From Pseudomonadota bacterium (GTDB lineage: Bacteria > Pseudomonadota > Alphaproteobacteria > Rhizobiales > Tepidamorphaceae), in the NCBI GenBank assembly GCA_023435545.1, contig JAEYRQ010000576.1, positions 1 to 9,446 of the forward strand: a stretch of 9,446 nt of DNA, in the 5' to 3' direction. The first letter of the stretch is position 1. Every line of letters starts with the position of its first letter. The position numbers and the translations under genes were made by a program. This document shows positions 1 through 6,971 of this stretch, one piece after another. The notes under the pieces were generated by a model. That model worked only from the letters and a program-made list of their open reading frames with translations, was not told the DNA's origin and did not search any database.

Positions 1-612
1 CCATGCGGCCGCACTCGGGCGGGCGGAGACCTCCGCGTGCCACCGCCTGACATTGGCGCACTCCTCGGGGATCGAGAGACGCGCGACCTTCATGAAATCC
101 ACCGCGACGAACAGCGAGATGTCGGCGATCGTGAAGCGCTCCCCAACGACGAACGCGCGCCGGGCGAGTTCGGCGTCCATGATCTCGAGGAACGCCAGGG
201 CCTTCGGCCTGTTCGCCTCGCCCCATTCGGGTACCTGCGGCTGCTCGAGCGGTGCCATCGCCGGATGGACGTGGCGGAACGCGTGGGCGACCGCTGCGAG
301 AAAATTGAGGTCGAGCCGCCGCTGCCACATCTCGACCAGAGCACGCTCCAGCGCGTTGGTGCCGAACAGCGGGGGCTCGGGATGCAGTTCCTCCAGGTAT
401 CTGCAGATCGCGACGGACTCCGAGATGCGGGTGCCATCGTCCAGTTCGAGAACCGGCAGCCGCTGGATCGGATTGATCGTGGCGAATTCGGGCGTCTTGT
501 GCTCGAGCGCCATGATGTCCAGTTCGACCCGGGGGAGGTCGAGCCCCTTCTCGGCCATGAACACGTTGACGCGCCGCGGATTCGGCGCCCGACTGTAGGT
601 GTAGAGCTTCAT
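1..612 (-). CDS. Glutathione S-transferase family protein, C-terminus cut by window edge
   Basis: Cytosolic GST-fold protein, expected to conjugate glutathione to electrophiles or act as a thiol transferase; the substrate cannot be predicted. Read on the minus strand from ATG at 612, 204 codons are open down to base 1, so only the last residues and the stop are missing (the family is usually 200-230 aa). The N-terminal thioredoxin-like domain starts MKLYTYSRAPNPRRV. It carries the cis-proline glutathione-binding turn (P53 in QRLPVLEL) and the E65-S66 gamma-glutamyl contact (ISESVAICRYLE). The helical C-domain shows the N-capping box TIAD at 161-164 inside RFTIADISLF. A purine-rich GGAGGGG lies about 11 nt before the ATG. 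The gene lies 60 bp downstream of the thermonuclease gene on the same strand, so they may share a transcript. Family call is secure; the subclass is not known. Confidence 0.93.
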   Translation of the reverse strand, partial: MKLYTYSRAPNPRRVNVFMAEKGLDLPRVELDIMALEHKTPEFATINPIQRLPVLELDDGTRISESVAICRYLEELHPEPPLFGTNALERALVEMWQRRLDLNFLAAVAHAFRHVHPAMAPLEQPQVPEWGEANRPKALAFLEIMDAELARRAFVVGERFTIADISLFVAVDFMKVARLSIPEECANVRRWHAEVSARPSAAAW

Positions 613-672
613 ACCGGTTCCATCCCCTCCAGCCGCACCCGCCAGGCTACATAACGGCAACCGCGCATCCCG

Positions 673-1188
673 TCACGAGCCGGCATGCAGCCGCCTCCAC
701 TCCTCCGGCCGGTCGAACTCGCTCGCCCACAGCCCGAGGCCCTCCGCCCGCGCCGTGGCTTCCTCCGCCGAATAGGCGCCATAGGCCACGGCGAACCCCC
801 TGGCCACCATCTCGCGATTCAGCTCCCGGTCGCCGACCCGGCAATCCGCCAGCACCCTGTCGTATGCGTCGCGGCCGGCCCCGTCGCAGGAGACCTGCCG
901 TCCCGCCACGAGTTCTCGCAGCGCCGAGGTCGCCGCCTCCCCGCACGGCCAGGGTTTGCGGTCGAGCAGGCAGACCTGGTCTCGCTCCGGCGCATCAATC
1001 CCCCTGAGCCGGGTTTGCACAACCCCCACCACCAGGCTGTCGCCGTCGATCACGCGCGCCTGTCCGTAGTAGCTGCGCGGCCAGTCGGAGGGCACGTATA
1101 CGACGAGGATCAGCAACAGCGAGACCATCACGATCGCGGTCAGCAGTTCGTCGATCCGCGCCAGGCGGCTCGTTTTTCGGGGTGGCAC
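673..1188 (-). CDS. Membrane-anchored thermonuclease (SNase-like) family protein
   Basis: A 171-aa protein with a short basic N-terminus, one hydrophobic segment at about residues 15-32, and a micrococcal-nuclease-like domain. The SNase family cleaves DNA and RNA with Ca2+. The expected active-site set can be aligned with staphylococcal nuclease: D48 and D50 in VIDGDSL (Asp19/Asp21), R60 (Arg35), D65 and E68 in RGIDAPE (Asp40/Glu43), and R111 in YDRVLA (Arg87). All key residues are present, so activity is plausible. Four cysteines (73, 82, 101, 116) follow the anchor and could form disulfides if the domain faces the periplasm, as the basic N-terminus suggests. The start codon is GTG, fixed by a strong GAAGGAGA ribosome site 8 nt upstream. 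The gene is divergent from the histidine kinase and upstream of the GST gene. Physiological role (nucleic-acid scavenging or other) is unknown. Confidence 0.88.
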   Translation of the reverse strand: MPPRKTSRLARIDELLTAIVMVSLLLILVVYVPSDWPRSYYGQARVIDGDSLVVGVVQTRLRGIDAPERDQVCLLDRKPWPCGEAATSALRELVAGRQVSCDGAGRDAYDRVLADCRVGDRELNREMVARGFAVAYGAYSAEEATARAEGLGLWASEFDRPEEWRRLHAGS

Positions 1189-1196
1189 CGAATCGG

Positions 1197-1204
1197 TCTC
1201 CTTC
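1197..1204 (-). promoter_or_regulatory. Ribosome binding site deciding the GTG start of the thermonuclease gene
   Basis: On the minus strand the bases read GAAGGAGA, close to the ideal anti-16S sequence, 8 nt before the GTG at 1188. This supports the non-ATG start and shows that the hydrophobic segment is part of the protein. Confidence 0.8.
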
Positions 1205-1315
1205 GGTTAACGCATTCTCGCCGGAAGCATGATCTTAAGGTTTTTGTCCCAGAACGGTCAGGTCCGGCTGCCGCAATTGTCGCGGCGGTCGCGTGAATGT
1301 GTGCCAAGGGTAGCA

Positions 1316-2860
1316 ATGTCACCGACCGGAGAGGCGAGGACCGGACCGGAGTCCGACGAGTTCCGCGAGCGCCGCCAGGGCGTCTCCGTGCAGATCCGGC
1401 AGGCACGCGACCGGCTCACCTCGCAAACCGGGATCCATCCCGCCTTCGATCACGAGCTGCTGCTCGCCTATGCGCGCAACCAGACCGGAATCGCCCTGGT
1501 GATCCCGCTGGTCGCCATCATCATAGCCGGCATGACCACGCTGTGGATTCCATGGTCGCAGGGCGCGCTGTGGCTGTCCGGCGTGCTGATCGGCAACGGC
1601 ATTCTCACCTATCTGTGCCGGCGCTACGAAGGCGCTGACAGCCGCCGGATCAGCGCCCGCAACTGGCAGCGCCGCTTCTATGCGGCCGAGTTCCTCAACG
1701 GCGTCCTGTGGGGCACCATAGCCTTCCTGTCGACGCCTCCCGGGGATACCGCTCCGCTGATTTTCATGTTTGCGGTGCTGATCGTGATCCTTGCGATGCG
1801 CACCGTCACGGCGAGCAACCTGCCGCTGGCGTCCATCGTCGGCACGCTGCCGATCACCGGCGCCATCATGCTGCGTTTCACCCTGTTGGGCGAGGTGCAG
1901 TACCTGGCGATGGCGGGGCTGGCCGTCGGCGCCCAGGTGTTCTTCATCATTCTCTCCCGTCAGTTTCACAGGACCGAACTGGCGATGCTGGGCCTGAGGG
2001 CCGAGAAGGACGCACTGATCGCCGAACTGGAGCACGCCCGCGCCCTGTCGGAGGAGGCACGCCGGCGCGCCGAGGAGGCCAACCTCGCCAAGTCACGCTT
2101 CCTAGCCACGATGAGCCACGAACTGCGCACCCCGCTGAACGCCATTCTGGGCTTCTCCGAGGTGCTCAAGGACGAGATTCTGGGCGCCCACCAGGTCGCC
2201 GCTTACAAGGAATACTCCGGCGACATCCACCGCAGTGGCGAGCATCTGCTCAATCTGATCAACGAGATCCTCGACCTGTCGCGCATCGAGGCCGGCCGCT
2301 ACGAGTTGTCGGAGGAGGCAGTGTCGCTGCCCGGCGCCGTTGAAGATTGCCACCACCTGCTCAAGCTCAGGGCGGACCAGCGCGGGGTCTCGATCGAGGA
2401 GAACTTCGAGCGCGACCTGCCGAAGATCTGGGCCGACGAGCGGGCGGTCCGGCAGATCGTGCTGAACCTGCTCACCAACGCCATCAAGTTCACACCGAAC
2501 GGTGGCCATGTCGTCCTGACCGTGGGCTGGACCGCGGGCGGGGGCCAGTATCTCAGCGTTCGCGACACCGGCCCTGGCGTTCCCGCTGAGGAGATCCCGA
2601 CCGTGCTGCAGACCTTCGGCCGCGGCTCGCTTGCGAGCAAGAACGCCGAGGAGGGGTCAGGTCTCGGCCTGCCGATCGTGATGAAGCTGGTGGAATTGCA
2701 TGGCGGCCGCTTCGACTTCCGCTCCCGCCTGCGCGAAGGGACCGAGGTCATCGTCACCTTCCCGCGCGACCGGGTGATGAAACCGCTGCCGCCGATAGTC
2801 GACGAGGAGGCCGGCCGCGGCGATGGGCGCCGGGGCAATGGAGGCAGGGCGGCTGCGTGA
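1316..2860 (+). CDS. Six-TM orphan sensor histidine kinase (HisKA/HATPase_c)
   Basis: Inner-membrane two-component sensor kinase, 514 aa from the chosen ATG. The N-terminus has about six hydrophobic helices (approx. 58-77, 83-101, 122-139, 146-162, 167-188, 195-214) with no extracytoplasmic loop large enough for a sensor domain. A charged coiled coil follows at 219-262. The HisKA helix has phosphoacceptor H268 in ATMSHELRTPLNAILGF, and continues in a style typical of alphaproteobacterial DivJ/PleC/PdhS-like kinases (HLLNLINEILDLSRIEAG). The HATPase domain shows the N box (N384, N388), the G1 box (D417 in VRDTGPG) and the G2 box (GSGLGL, 447-452), so it looks catalytically intact. The Gly/Arg-rich tail after 497 is low complexity. 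An in-frame ATG at 1229 would add 29 residues; the 1316 start has AAGGG 5 nt upstream and avoids spanning the divergent promoter region. No response regulator adjoins it, so it is an orphan here. Its signal and partner are unknown. Confidence 0.9.
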   Translation: MSPTGEARTGPESDEFRERRQGVSVQIRQARDRLTSQTGIHPAFDHELLLAYARNQTGIALVIPLVAIIIAGMTTLWIPWSQGALWLSGVLIGNGILTYLCRRYEGADSRRISARNWQRRFYAAEFLNGVLWGTIAFLSTPPGDTAPLIFMFAVLIVILAMRTVTASNLPLASIVGTLPITGAIMLRFTLLGEVQYLAMAGLAVGAQVFFIILSRQFHRTELAMLGLRAEKDALIAELEHARALSEEARRRAEEANLAKSRFLATMSHELRTPLNAILGFSEVLKDEILGAHQVAAYKEYSGDIHRSGEHLLNLINEILDLSRIEAGRYELSEEAVSLPGAVEDCHHLLKLRADQRGVSIEENFERDLPKIWADERAVRQIVLNLLTNAIKFTPNGGHVVLTVGWTAGGGQYLSVRDTGPGVPAEEIPTVLQTFGRGSLASKNAEEGSGLGLPIVMKLVELHGGRFDFRSRLREGTEVIVTFPRDRVMKPLPPIVDEEAGRGDGRRGNGGRAAA

Positions 2861-2900
2861 GATAAGCAACCTTGCCCAGGCCGTTGACCCGGTTTCCCTC

Positions 2901-3353
2901 TTACCGGCTCGACCACATCAGCGTCGACAGCATGGCTGACGCGAGGGCCGCCAGCGTGATCACGGCATTGACGGCGTGCGTATACTCCCATTGCGCCCGC
3001 AATGCCTGCCAGTCTGCGGGAGCCATCGTCCAGTTGTCGGTTGCCTGGTTGACCGGGAACACCCAGATGAAGAAGGCGGCGAGCGTCGCCAGCAGCAGGA
3101 CGCAGGACAGCGCCGCGAACAGGAAGGGAAGCACTTGGGACCGGCTCGCGACGGCCAAGGCAAGCGTTACCAACGGCGCTGCCAACAGGGGAACTGCGAA
3201 AAGCGCCCATCCCCTGTAGATCTGCTGGACTGTCAGATACTGCTCCCGATCGAGGCCGATCTTGTTCGGCAGTTCAATGAGATGTGCGCCGGCGGGGACG
3301 AAGACCACGGCAATGAGGATTACGGCCAGAAACTGAAGCACTTTCACCGCCAT
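2901..3353 (-). CDS. Small four-TM integral membrane protein, DUF1772-like
   Basis: A 150-aa hydrophobic protein with four likely TM helices (about 3-22, 49-68, 74-98, 125-147). Between TM3 and TM4 lies a conserved-looking segment with PVNQATDNW, then DWQALRAQWEYTHAVNA. This Pro-Asn ... Trp ... Arg-x-x-Trp-x-x-x-His pattern resembles the DUF1772 (anthrone oxygenase-like) family, which has the same small four-helix layout. Most bacterial members have no known function. The start ATG at 3353 is supported by AGAGGAGA 6 nt upstream. The gene is convergent with the histidine kinase (40 bp between stops) and divergent from the first aspartic protease. Assignment to DUF1772 comes from motif recall and moderate similarity; membrane location is clear. 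Confidence 0.75.
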   Translation of the reverse strand: MAVKVLQFLAVILIAVVFVPAGAHLIELPNKIGLDREQYLTVQQIYRGWALFAVPLLAAPLVTLALAVASRSQVLPFLFAALSCVLLLATLAAFFIWVFPVNQATDNWTMAPADWQALRAQWEYTHAVNAVITLAALASAMLSTLMWSSR

Positions 3354-3481
3354 CGCCGATCTCCTCTGGCTTGCGACAGCCGGCCCGTTGGGACAACCGA
3401 AGCGGGCGAGATCCGTTCCAACCCTGCCCGGCAGAAATGGTCCCGCGCTTCAGCGGATGGGACGAGCCAGGGAAAGCACAG
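3354..3481. promoter_or_regulatory. Divergent intergenic region, DUF1772-like gene / aspartic protease
   Basis: These 128 bp separate two divergently read genes and must hold promoters for both unless the protease starts further upstream. Apart from the ribosome site of the minus-strand gene at 3360-3367, I could not pick out convincing -35/-10 pairs. In-frame ATG codons for the protease at 3437 and a more upstream start at 3371 lie inside the region but lack a good ribosome site. Confidence 0.4.
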
Positions 3482-4198
3482 ATGCGACGCGGCTACGGCT
3501 GGCTTGGCCTGATCCTCCTCGGCGTCGCCGCGGTCATCCTGATTGCCCGGCATTCCGCCGGCTCCATCGGCAACCTCACGACCGACGAATTCGGCCGCCT
3601 CGCCTATCTGGCCGCGCTGCTGCTGGTGATCGGCGCCGGTGTGGTGACCAGCCGCGCCTTCGACGCCGGCACCGCGCTTCGCCATGCGACGGTCTGGATT
3701 GCGCTCCTGCTCGGCCTGGTGATTGTCTACAGCTACCGGATGGAGTTTGCCGGCATCGCCGGCCGGGTGTTCGGCGAGTTGGTGCCCGGTTATCCGGTCA
3801 CCTCGACGGACCCCCTCGGCCGGCAGGTTGTCACCCTGCGCCGTTCGGCGAACGGCCATTTCGCCGTCCGCGGCACGGTCGATGGAGCCTCGGCGACCTT
3901 CCTCGTCGACACCGGCGCAAGCGTGCTGACGCTGTCGGCCCAGACGGCCCGTTCGGCAGGCTTCGATCCCGCCGCGCTCCGCTACACCGCGCCGGTGATG
4001 ACTGCCAACGGACAGGCTTTCATGGCGCCGGTGACGATCGGGCGGCTCGAGATGGGGCCGGTGGTCATGCGGGACCTGCGCGCCTATGTCGCCCCGCCCG
4101 GCGCGCTCGACGGCAATCTGCTCGGCGTCAATGTCCTCGACCGGTTCGGCTCCTACGAGGTGCGCGGCGACGAGATGACGCTGCGGGTCGGGCACTGA
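3482..4198 (+). CDS. Three-TM retropepsin-like aspartic protease (TIGR02281 type)
   Basis: Membrane-bound aspartic endopeptidase of the clan AA retropepsin-like family, 238 aa from the chosen ATG. Three TM helices (about 5-22, 38-56, 68-85) are followed by a soluble catalytic domain. Arg-rich N-terminal and TM2-TM3 segments (MRRGYG; SRAFDAGTALRH) suggest N-in topology with the protease domain in the periplasm. The catalytic motif is D143-T-G-A-S in FLVDTGASVLTL, with the second conserved element GNLLGVNVLDRF at 211-222. There is a single catalytic Asp per chain, so the enzyme should work as a dimer, as retropepsins do. The layout (three helices plus a C-terminal domain, about 230 aa) matches Rickettsia APRc; Caulobacter PerP is another relative. 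Substrate is unknown. The 3482 start has GGGAAAG 5 nt upstream; in-frame starts at 3371 or 3437 are weaker. A paralogous protease gene follows directly. Confidence 0.88.
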   Translation: MRRGYGWLGLILLGVAAVILIARHSAGSIGNLTTDEFGRLAYLAALLLVIGAGVVTSRAFDAGTALRHATVWIALLLGLVIVYSYRMEFAGIAGRVFGELVPGYPVTSTDPLGRQVVTLRRSANGHFAVRGTVDGASATFLVDTGASVLTLSAQTARSAGFDPAALRYTAPVMTANGQAFMAPVTIGRLEMGPVVMRDLRAYVAPPGALDGNLLGVNVLDRFGSYEVRGDEMTLRVGH

Positions 4199-4199
4199 G

Positions 4200-4236
4200 G
4201 CGCTCCGGTTACCATTCCGCTTAGCGCTCCGGTTAC
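4200..4236 (+). repeat. 13-bp direct repeat between the two protease genes
   Basis: GCGCTCCGGTTAC occurs exactly at 4200-4212 and again at 4224-4236, a 24-bp period, directly after the stop of the first protease. A partial third copy of the core (GCTCCGG) lies at 4258-4264, running into the ribosome site of the second protease. It could be a paired operator, a small tandem duplication, or mRNA structure; the sequence alone does not decide. Confidence 0.65.
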
Positions 4237-4277
4237 TCCCCTCTGATAGCGTCTGTGGCTCCGGAGACCCACCGCGC

Positions 4278-4775
4278 ATGCCGAAACTCTTCGTCGTCCT
4301 CATCTTCCTTGGCTGCATCGCCGTTGCGGTGCCGCATCTGGACTCGCTCGGCGAAGCACCCTACGCCGCGCGGACCGAGGTCGCCGAACCGAGCGGCTAC
4401 GGCCCGCTCAGCGTCAGCCTGGAGGCCGACCGGCGGGGCCACTTCATCGTCGACGCCGTCATCAACGGCCGGACGATCACCATGCTCGCCGACACCGGCG
4501 CCAGCGCCGTGGTGCTGACCGAGGCCGACGCGCGGCGAGCCGGGTTCGAGCCGCGCTCGCTCGAATTCGACGTGCCGGTGAAGACCGCCAACGGCGAATC
4601 CCGCGCCGCGGCGATCCGGCTCGACAGCGTGGACATCGGCGGCATCCGGCTCGACGATGTCCGGGCGATGGTGGTGCGCGAGGGTGACCTGGACATCAGC
4701 CTGCTCGGCATGAGCTATATCGGCCGCCTGTCGAGCTTCAATATGGCAGGCGGCCGCCTTGAACTGGTCAAGTAG
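4278..4775 (+). CDS. Single-anchor retropepsin-like aspartic protease (TIGR02281 type), paralogue of upstream gene
   Basis: A 165-aa aspartic protease. An N-terminal hydrophobic segment (about 4-18, VVLIFLGCIAVAV) acts as a signal anchor or uncleaved signal, followed by a periplasmic-type retropepsin fold. The catalytic Asp is D72 in MLADTGASAVVLT, and the downstream element is ISLLGMSYIGRLSSF at 140-154. It shares many positions with the upstream protease: GHF at the domain start, DTGAS, R-x-AGF, TANG and LLG, so the two are clear paralogues by eye. It lacks the first two TM helices of the other. The ribosome site is GGAGA at 4263-4267, 10 nt before ATG. With 79 bp between the genes they may be co-transcribed, although the repeat in the gap could mark separate control. 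It could homodimerise or pair with its neighbour; substrate unknown. Confidence 0.88.
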   Translation: MPKLFVVLIFLGCIAVAVPHLDSLGEAPYAARTEVAEPSGYGPLSVSLEADRRGHFIVDAVINGRTITMLADTGASAVVLTEADARRAGFEPRSLEFDVPVKTANGESRAAAIRLDSVDIGGIRLDDVRAMVVREGDLDISLLGMSYIGRLSSFNMAGGRLELVK

Positions 4776-4865
4776 TCCTGATTGATCTGCGGCCTCCCCG
4801 CTTGGATGGCCGGCCTCGTCCGGCTAGAAGGGCGCCACTCCCTGTCTCAATCGAACGGATCGACC

Positions 4866-6365
4866 ATGTTCCCGAAGCCGATCGCGACTGCCGCCGCGAA
4901 CACCGCCGAGTTCGAACAGACCCCCCTGGTGAAGCCGACCGGCTTCCGCGAATACGACGCCCGCTGGCTGTTCGGCACCGAGCTCAACCTGATGGGTGCC
5001 CAGGCGCTCGGCCTCGGCGTCGGCACCTATCTGCACGAGCGCGGCGTCAGGCCCGAGATCGTGATCGGCCACGACTATCGGTCCTATTCCCAGTCGATCA
5101 AGATGGCATTGGCCAACGGGCTGATGGCGGCCGGCTGCAAGGTGCACGACATCGGCCTGGCGGTCTCGCCGATGGCCTATTTCGCCCAGTTCGCGCTCGA
5201 TGTGCCGGCGGTGGCGATGGTGACCGCCAGCCACAACGACAATGGCTGGACCGGCGTGAAGATGGGCGCCGAGAAGCCGCTCACCTTCGGCCCGGACGAG
5301 ATCGGACGGCTGAAGGAGATCGTCCTGTCGGGCTCCGGCGTCACCCGCGACGGCGGCGGCTACGTCTATGTCGAGGATTTCGGCGAGCGCTACATGGCCG
5401 ACCTGATCAGCGACCGGAAGCTGAAGCACCCGCTGAAGGTCGTCGCCGCCTGCGGCAACGGCACGGCGGCCCTGTTCGCCCCGAAGGTGCTCCGGGCGAT
5501 CGGCTGCGAGGTCGTCGAGCTCGACTGCACGCTCGACTACACCTTCCCGCGCAACAATCCCAATCCCGAAGACATGAAGATGCTGCACGCCATCGCCGAC
5601 GCGGTGAAGGAGAGCGGGGCCGCCGTCGGGCTCGGCTTCGACGGCGACGGCGACCGCTGCGGTGTGGTCGACGACACCGGCGAGGAGATCTTCGCCGACA
5701 AGGTCGGCGTCCTGCTCGCCCGCGACCTGTCGAGCCTGCACCCTGGCTCGGCCTTCGTCGTCGACGTGAAGTCGACCGGCCTGTTCATGACGGACCCGGT
5801 GCTCCAGCAGAACGGAGTGAAGGTCGACTACTGGAAGACCGGCCATTCCTACATCAAGCGCCGCGTCAACGAACTCGGCGCGCGCGCAGGCTTCGAGAAA
5901 TCCGGGCATTTCTTCTTCAACGCCCCGGTCGGGCGCGGCTACGACGACGGTCTCGTCGCCGCGATCGCGGTCTGCGAGATGCTGGACCGGAATCCGGGCA
6001 AGCGCCTGTCGGAGTTGCGGGCATCGCTGCCCAGGACCTGGCAGTCGCCGACCATGAGCCCGCATTGCGCCGACGAGGTGAAGTACGGCGTCGTCGACCG
6101 CGCCGTCGCCCATTTCGCCGCCCTGGCGAAATCCGGCGAGCCGATCGCAGGACAGAGCGTGCGCGACGTGGTCACGGTGAACGGCATCCGGATCGTGCTC
6201 GAGGACGGCACCTGGGGCCTGCTTCGCGCCTCCTCCAATAAGCCGGAGCTGGTCGTCGTGGTCGAGAGCCCGACGTCGGAGGCGAACATGCGCGCGATCT
6301 TCGCGGAAATCGATGGCTACCTGTCCGCACAGGACGAGGTTGGGGCGTACAACCAGAAGATCTGA
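4866..6365 (+). CDS. Phosphomannomutase/phosphoglucomutase
   Basis: Cytosolic alpha-D-phosphohexomutase, 499 aa, interconverting hexose 1- and 6-phosphates (glucose and/or mannose) to feed nucleotide-sugar and surface-polysaccharide synthesis. All four catalytic elements are present in order: phosphoserine loop TASHNDNG with S122, Mg2+ loop FDGDGDR with D259, D261 and D263, sugar-specificity loop FEKSGHF (344-348, EKSGH where GEMSGH-like sequences are common), and phosphate-binding loop RASSNKPEL at 454-462. Length is usual for bacterial PMM/PGM. The ATG at 4866 opens the conserved N-terminus; the in-frame TTG at 4782 lacks support. The ribosome site is weak (CGGAT, 6 nt upstream). The gene is convergent with the PAS gene, with 19 bp between stops. 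Substrate preference (Man or Glc) cannot be read from the sequence, so no symbol is given. Confidence 0.94.
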   Translation: MFPKPIATAAANTAEFEQTPLVKPTGFREYDARWLFGTELNLMGAQALGLGVGTYLHERGVRPEIVIGHDYRSYSQSIKMALANGLMAAGCKVHDIGLAVSPMAYFAQFALDVPAVAMVTASHNDNGWTGVKMGAEKPLTFGPDEIGRLKEIVLSGSGVTRDGGGYVYVEDFGERYMADLISDRKLKHPLKVVAACGNGTAALFAPKVLRAIGCEVVELDCTLDYTFPRNNPNPEDMKMLHAIADAVKESGAAVGLGFDGDGDRCGVVDDTGEEIFADKVGVLLARDLSSLHPGSAFVVDVKSTGLFMTDPVLQQNGVKVDYWKTGHSYIKRRVNELGARAGFEKSGHFFFNAPVGRGYDDGLVAAIAVCEMLDRNPGKRLSELRASLPRTWQSPTMSPHCADEVKYGVVDRAVAHFAALAKSGEPIAGQSVRDVVTVNGIRIVLEDGTWGLLRASSNKPELVVVVESPTSEANMRAIFAEIDGYLSAQDEVGAYNQKI

Positions 6366-6384
6366 GACGCGCGAGGCCCAGCCA

Positions 6385-6882
6385 TCAGATCGGGAGAGGA
6401 CTTCCGCCCTCCCCCTCGTCCAGCCAGACGAACAGGCCAAGCAGGCGCTCGACCGAATGGCCGTTCTCGGACAGCGGCAGCAGCAGACGTTCGAAGCTGC
6501 GCACATCGCCGCGCCTGGTGACCACGGTGCGTATCCAGTAGTGCGGGAGCCGTTCCTCCAGGACGTATCGGTAGGCGCGTTCGATGCCGGGATAACTGTC
6601 CGGCGACACCATCTCGTCGAGCGCATAGCCGTCGGCGTCGCGATTGAACGCCTCCGCCAGCGCTCCGCTCCGCTGGATTCGGAAGCGGGCCTTGCCGACG
6701 GTACCCCACTCGACGTCGATGATCGCGATCCCCGGATGATCATGCAGGGTTGAATCGGACAGCATGTCTGCGAGGCCGGGCAGCCGCCCGTGGCACGCGA
6801 AGCGGCGCCAGGTGGCGTAGGCCGAGATCAGTGCCTCGTCCGCCGAATCCGGCAGGATCGGTTCATCGAGTTCCGGTCTCAT
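6385..6882 (-). CDS. Stand-alone PAS domain protein, PAS_5-like
   Basis: A 165-aa cytosolic protein without TM helices or an output domain. It resembles the PAS_5 (PF07310) group common in Rhodospirillales: an N-terminal helix with W-x-x-x-x-x-x-G-x-L-P (YATWRRFACHGRLPGLADM, 22-40), then strands IAIIDVEWG and RFRIQRSGALAEAFNRDADG (67-85), and the C-terminal PAS strands HYWIRTVVTRRGDVRSFERLLLPLS with FVWLD at 151-155. Such proteins are thought to sense or bind a ligand, but most have no known role. The ATG at 6882 follows a G-rich (GGGGGG) stretch 7 nt upstream; the frame stays open further upstream, but longer forms would overlap the AraC gene and its palindrome. It is divergent from the AraC regulator and convergent with the mutase gene. 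Confidence 0.78.
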   Translation of the reverse strand: MRPELDEPILPDSADEALISAYATWRRFACHGRLPGLADMLSDSTLHDHPGIAIIDVEWGTVGKARFRIQRSGALAEAFNRDADGYALDEMVSPDSYPGIERAYRYVLEERLPHYWIRTVVTRRGDVRSFERLLLPLSENGHSVERLLGLFVWLDEGEGGSPLPI

Positions 6883-6971
6883 AGGCGCGCCCCCCGGCGA
6901 AATGGCTGATCTGTCGGGCCGGAACGACCGACGCGCCGCGCACCATAGCTGGTCCGCCACCGGGCGAAGCA

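Noticed and set aside
37..654. Two long plus-strand open frames at the left edge
   Set aside because: They lie opposite the clear glutathione S-transferase frame, have biased, low-complexity composition (Arg/Glu- or Ser-rich) and show no family motif.
1190..1194. GAATC (GANTC) methylation site in the thermonuclease leader
   Set aside because: One 5-bp site is expected by chance and gives no evidence of cell-cycle control.
2889..2907. CCGGT/ACCGG hairpin between the kinase and the DUF1772-like gene
   Set aside because: The stem is only 5 bp, overlaps the minus-strand stop codon and lacks a T tract, so it is not supportable as a terminator.
2299..3210. 303-codon minus-strand frame across the kinase 3' end and the DUF1772-like gene
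   Set aside because: It overlaps two well-supported genes in other frames and has no recognisable domain.
3388..4224. 278-codon plus-strand frame overlapping the first protease
   Set aside because: It is Arg/Pro-rich out-of-frame translation of the protease gene, with no hydrophobic segments or motif.
4824..6743. 639-codon minus-strand open frame
   Set aside because: It is antisense to the phosphohexomutase, whose four catalytic loops are intact; long antisense frames are expected in GC-rich coding DNA.
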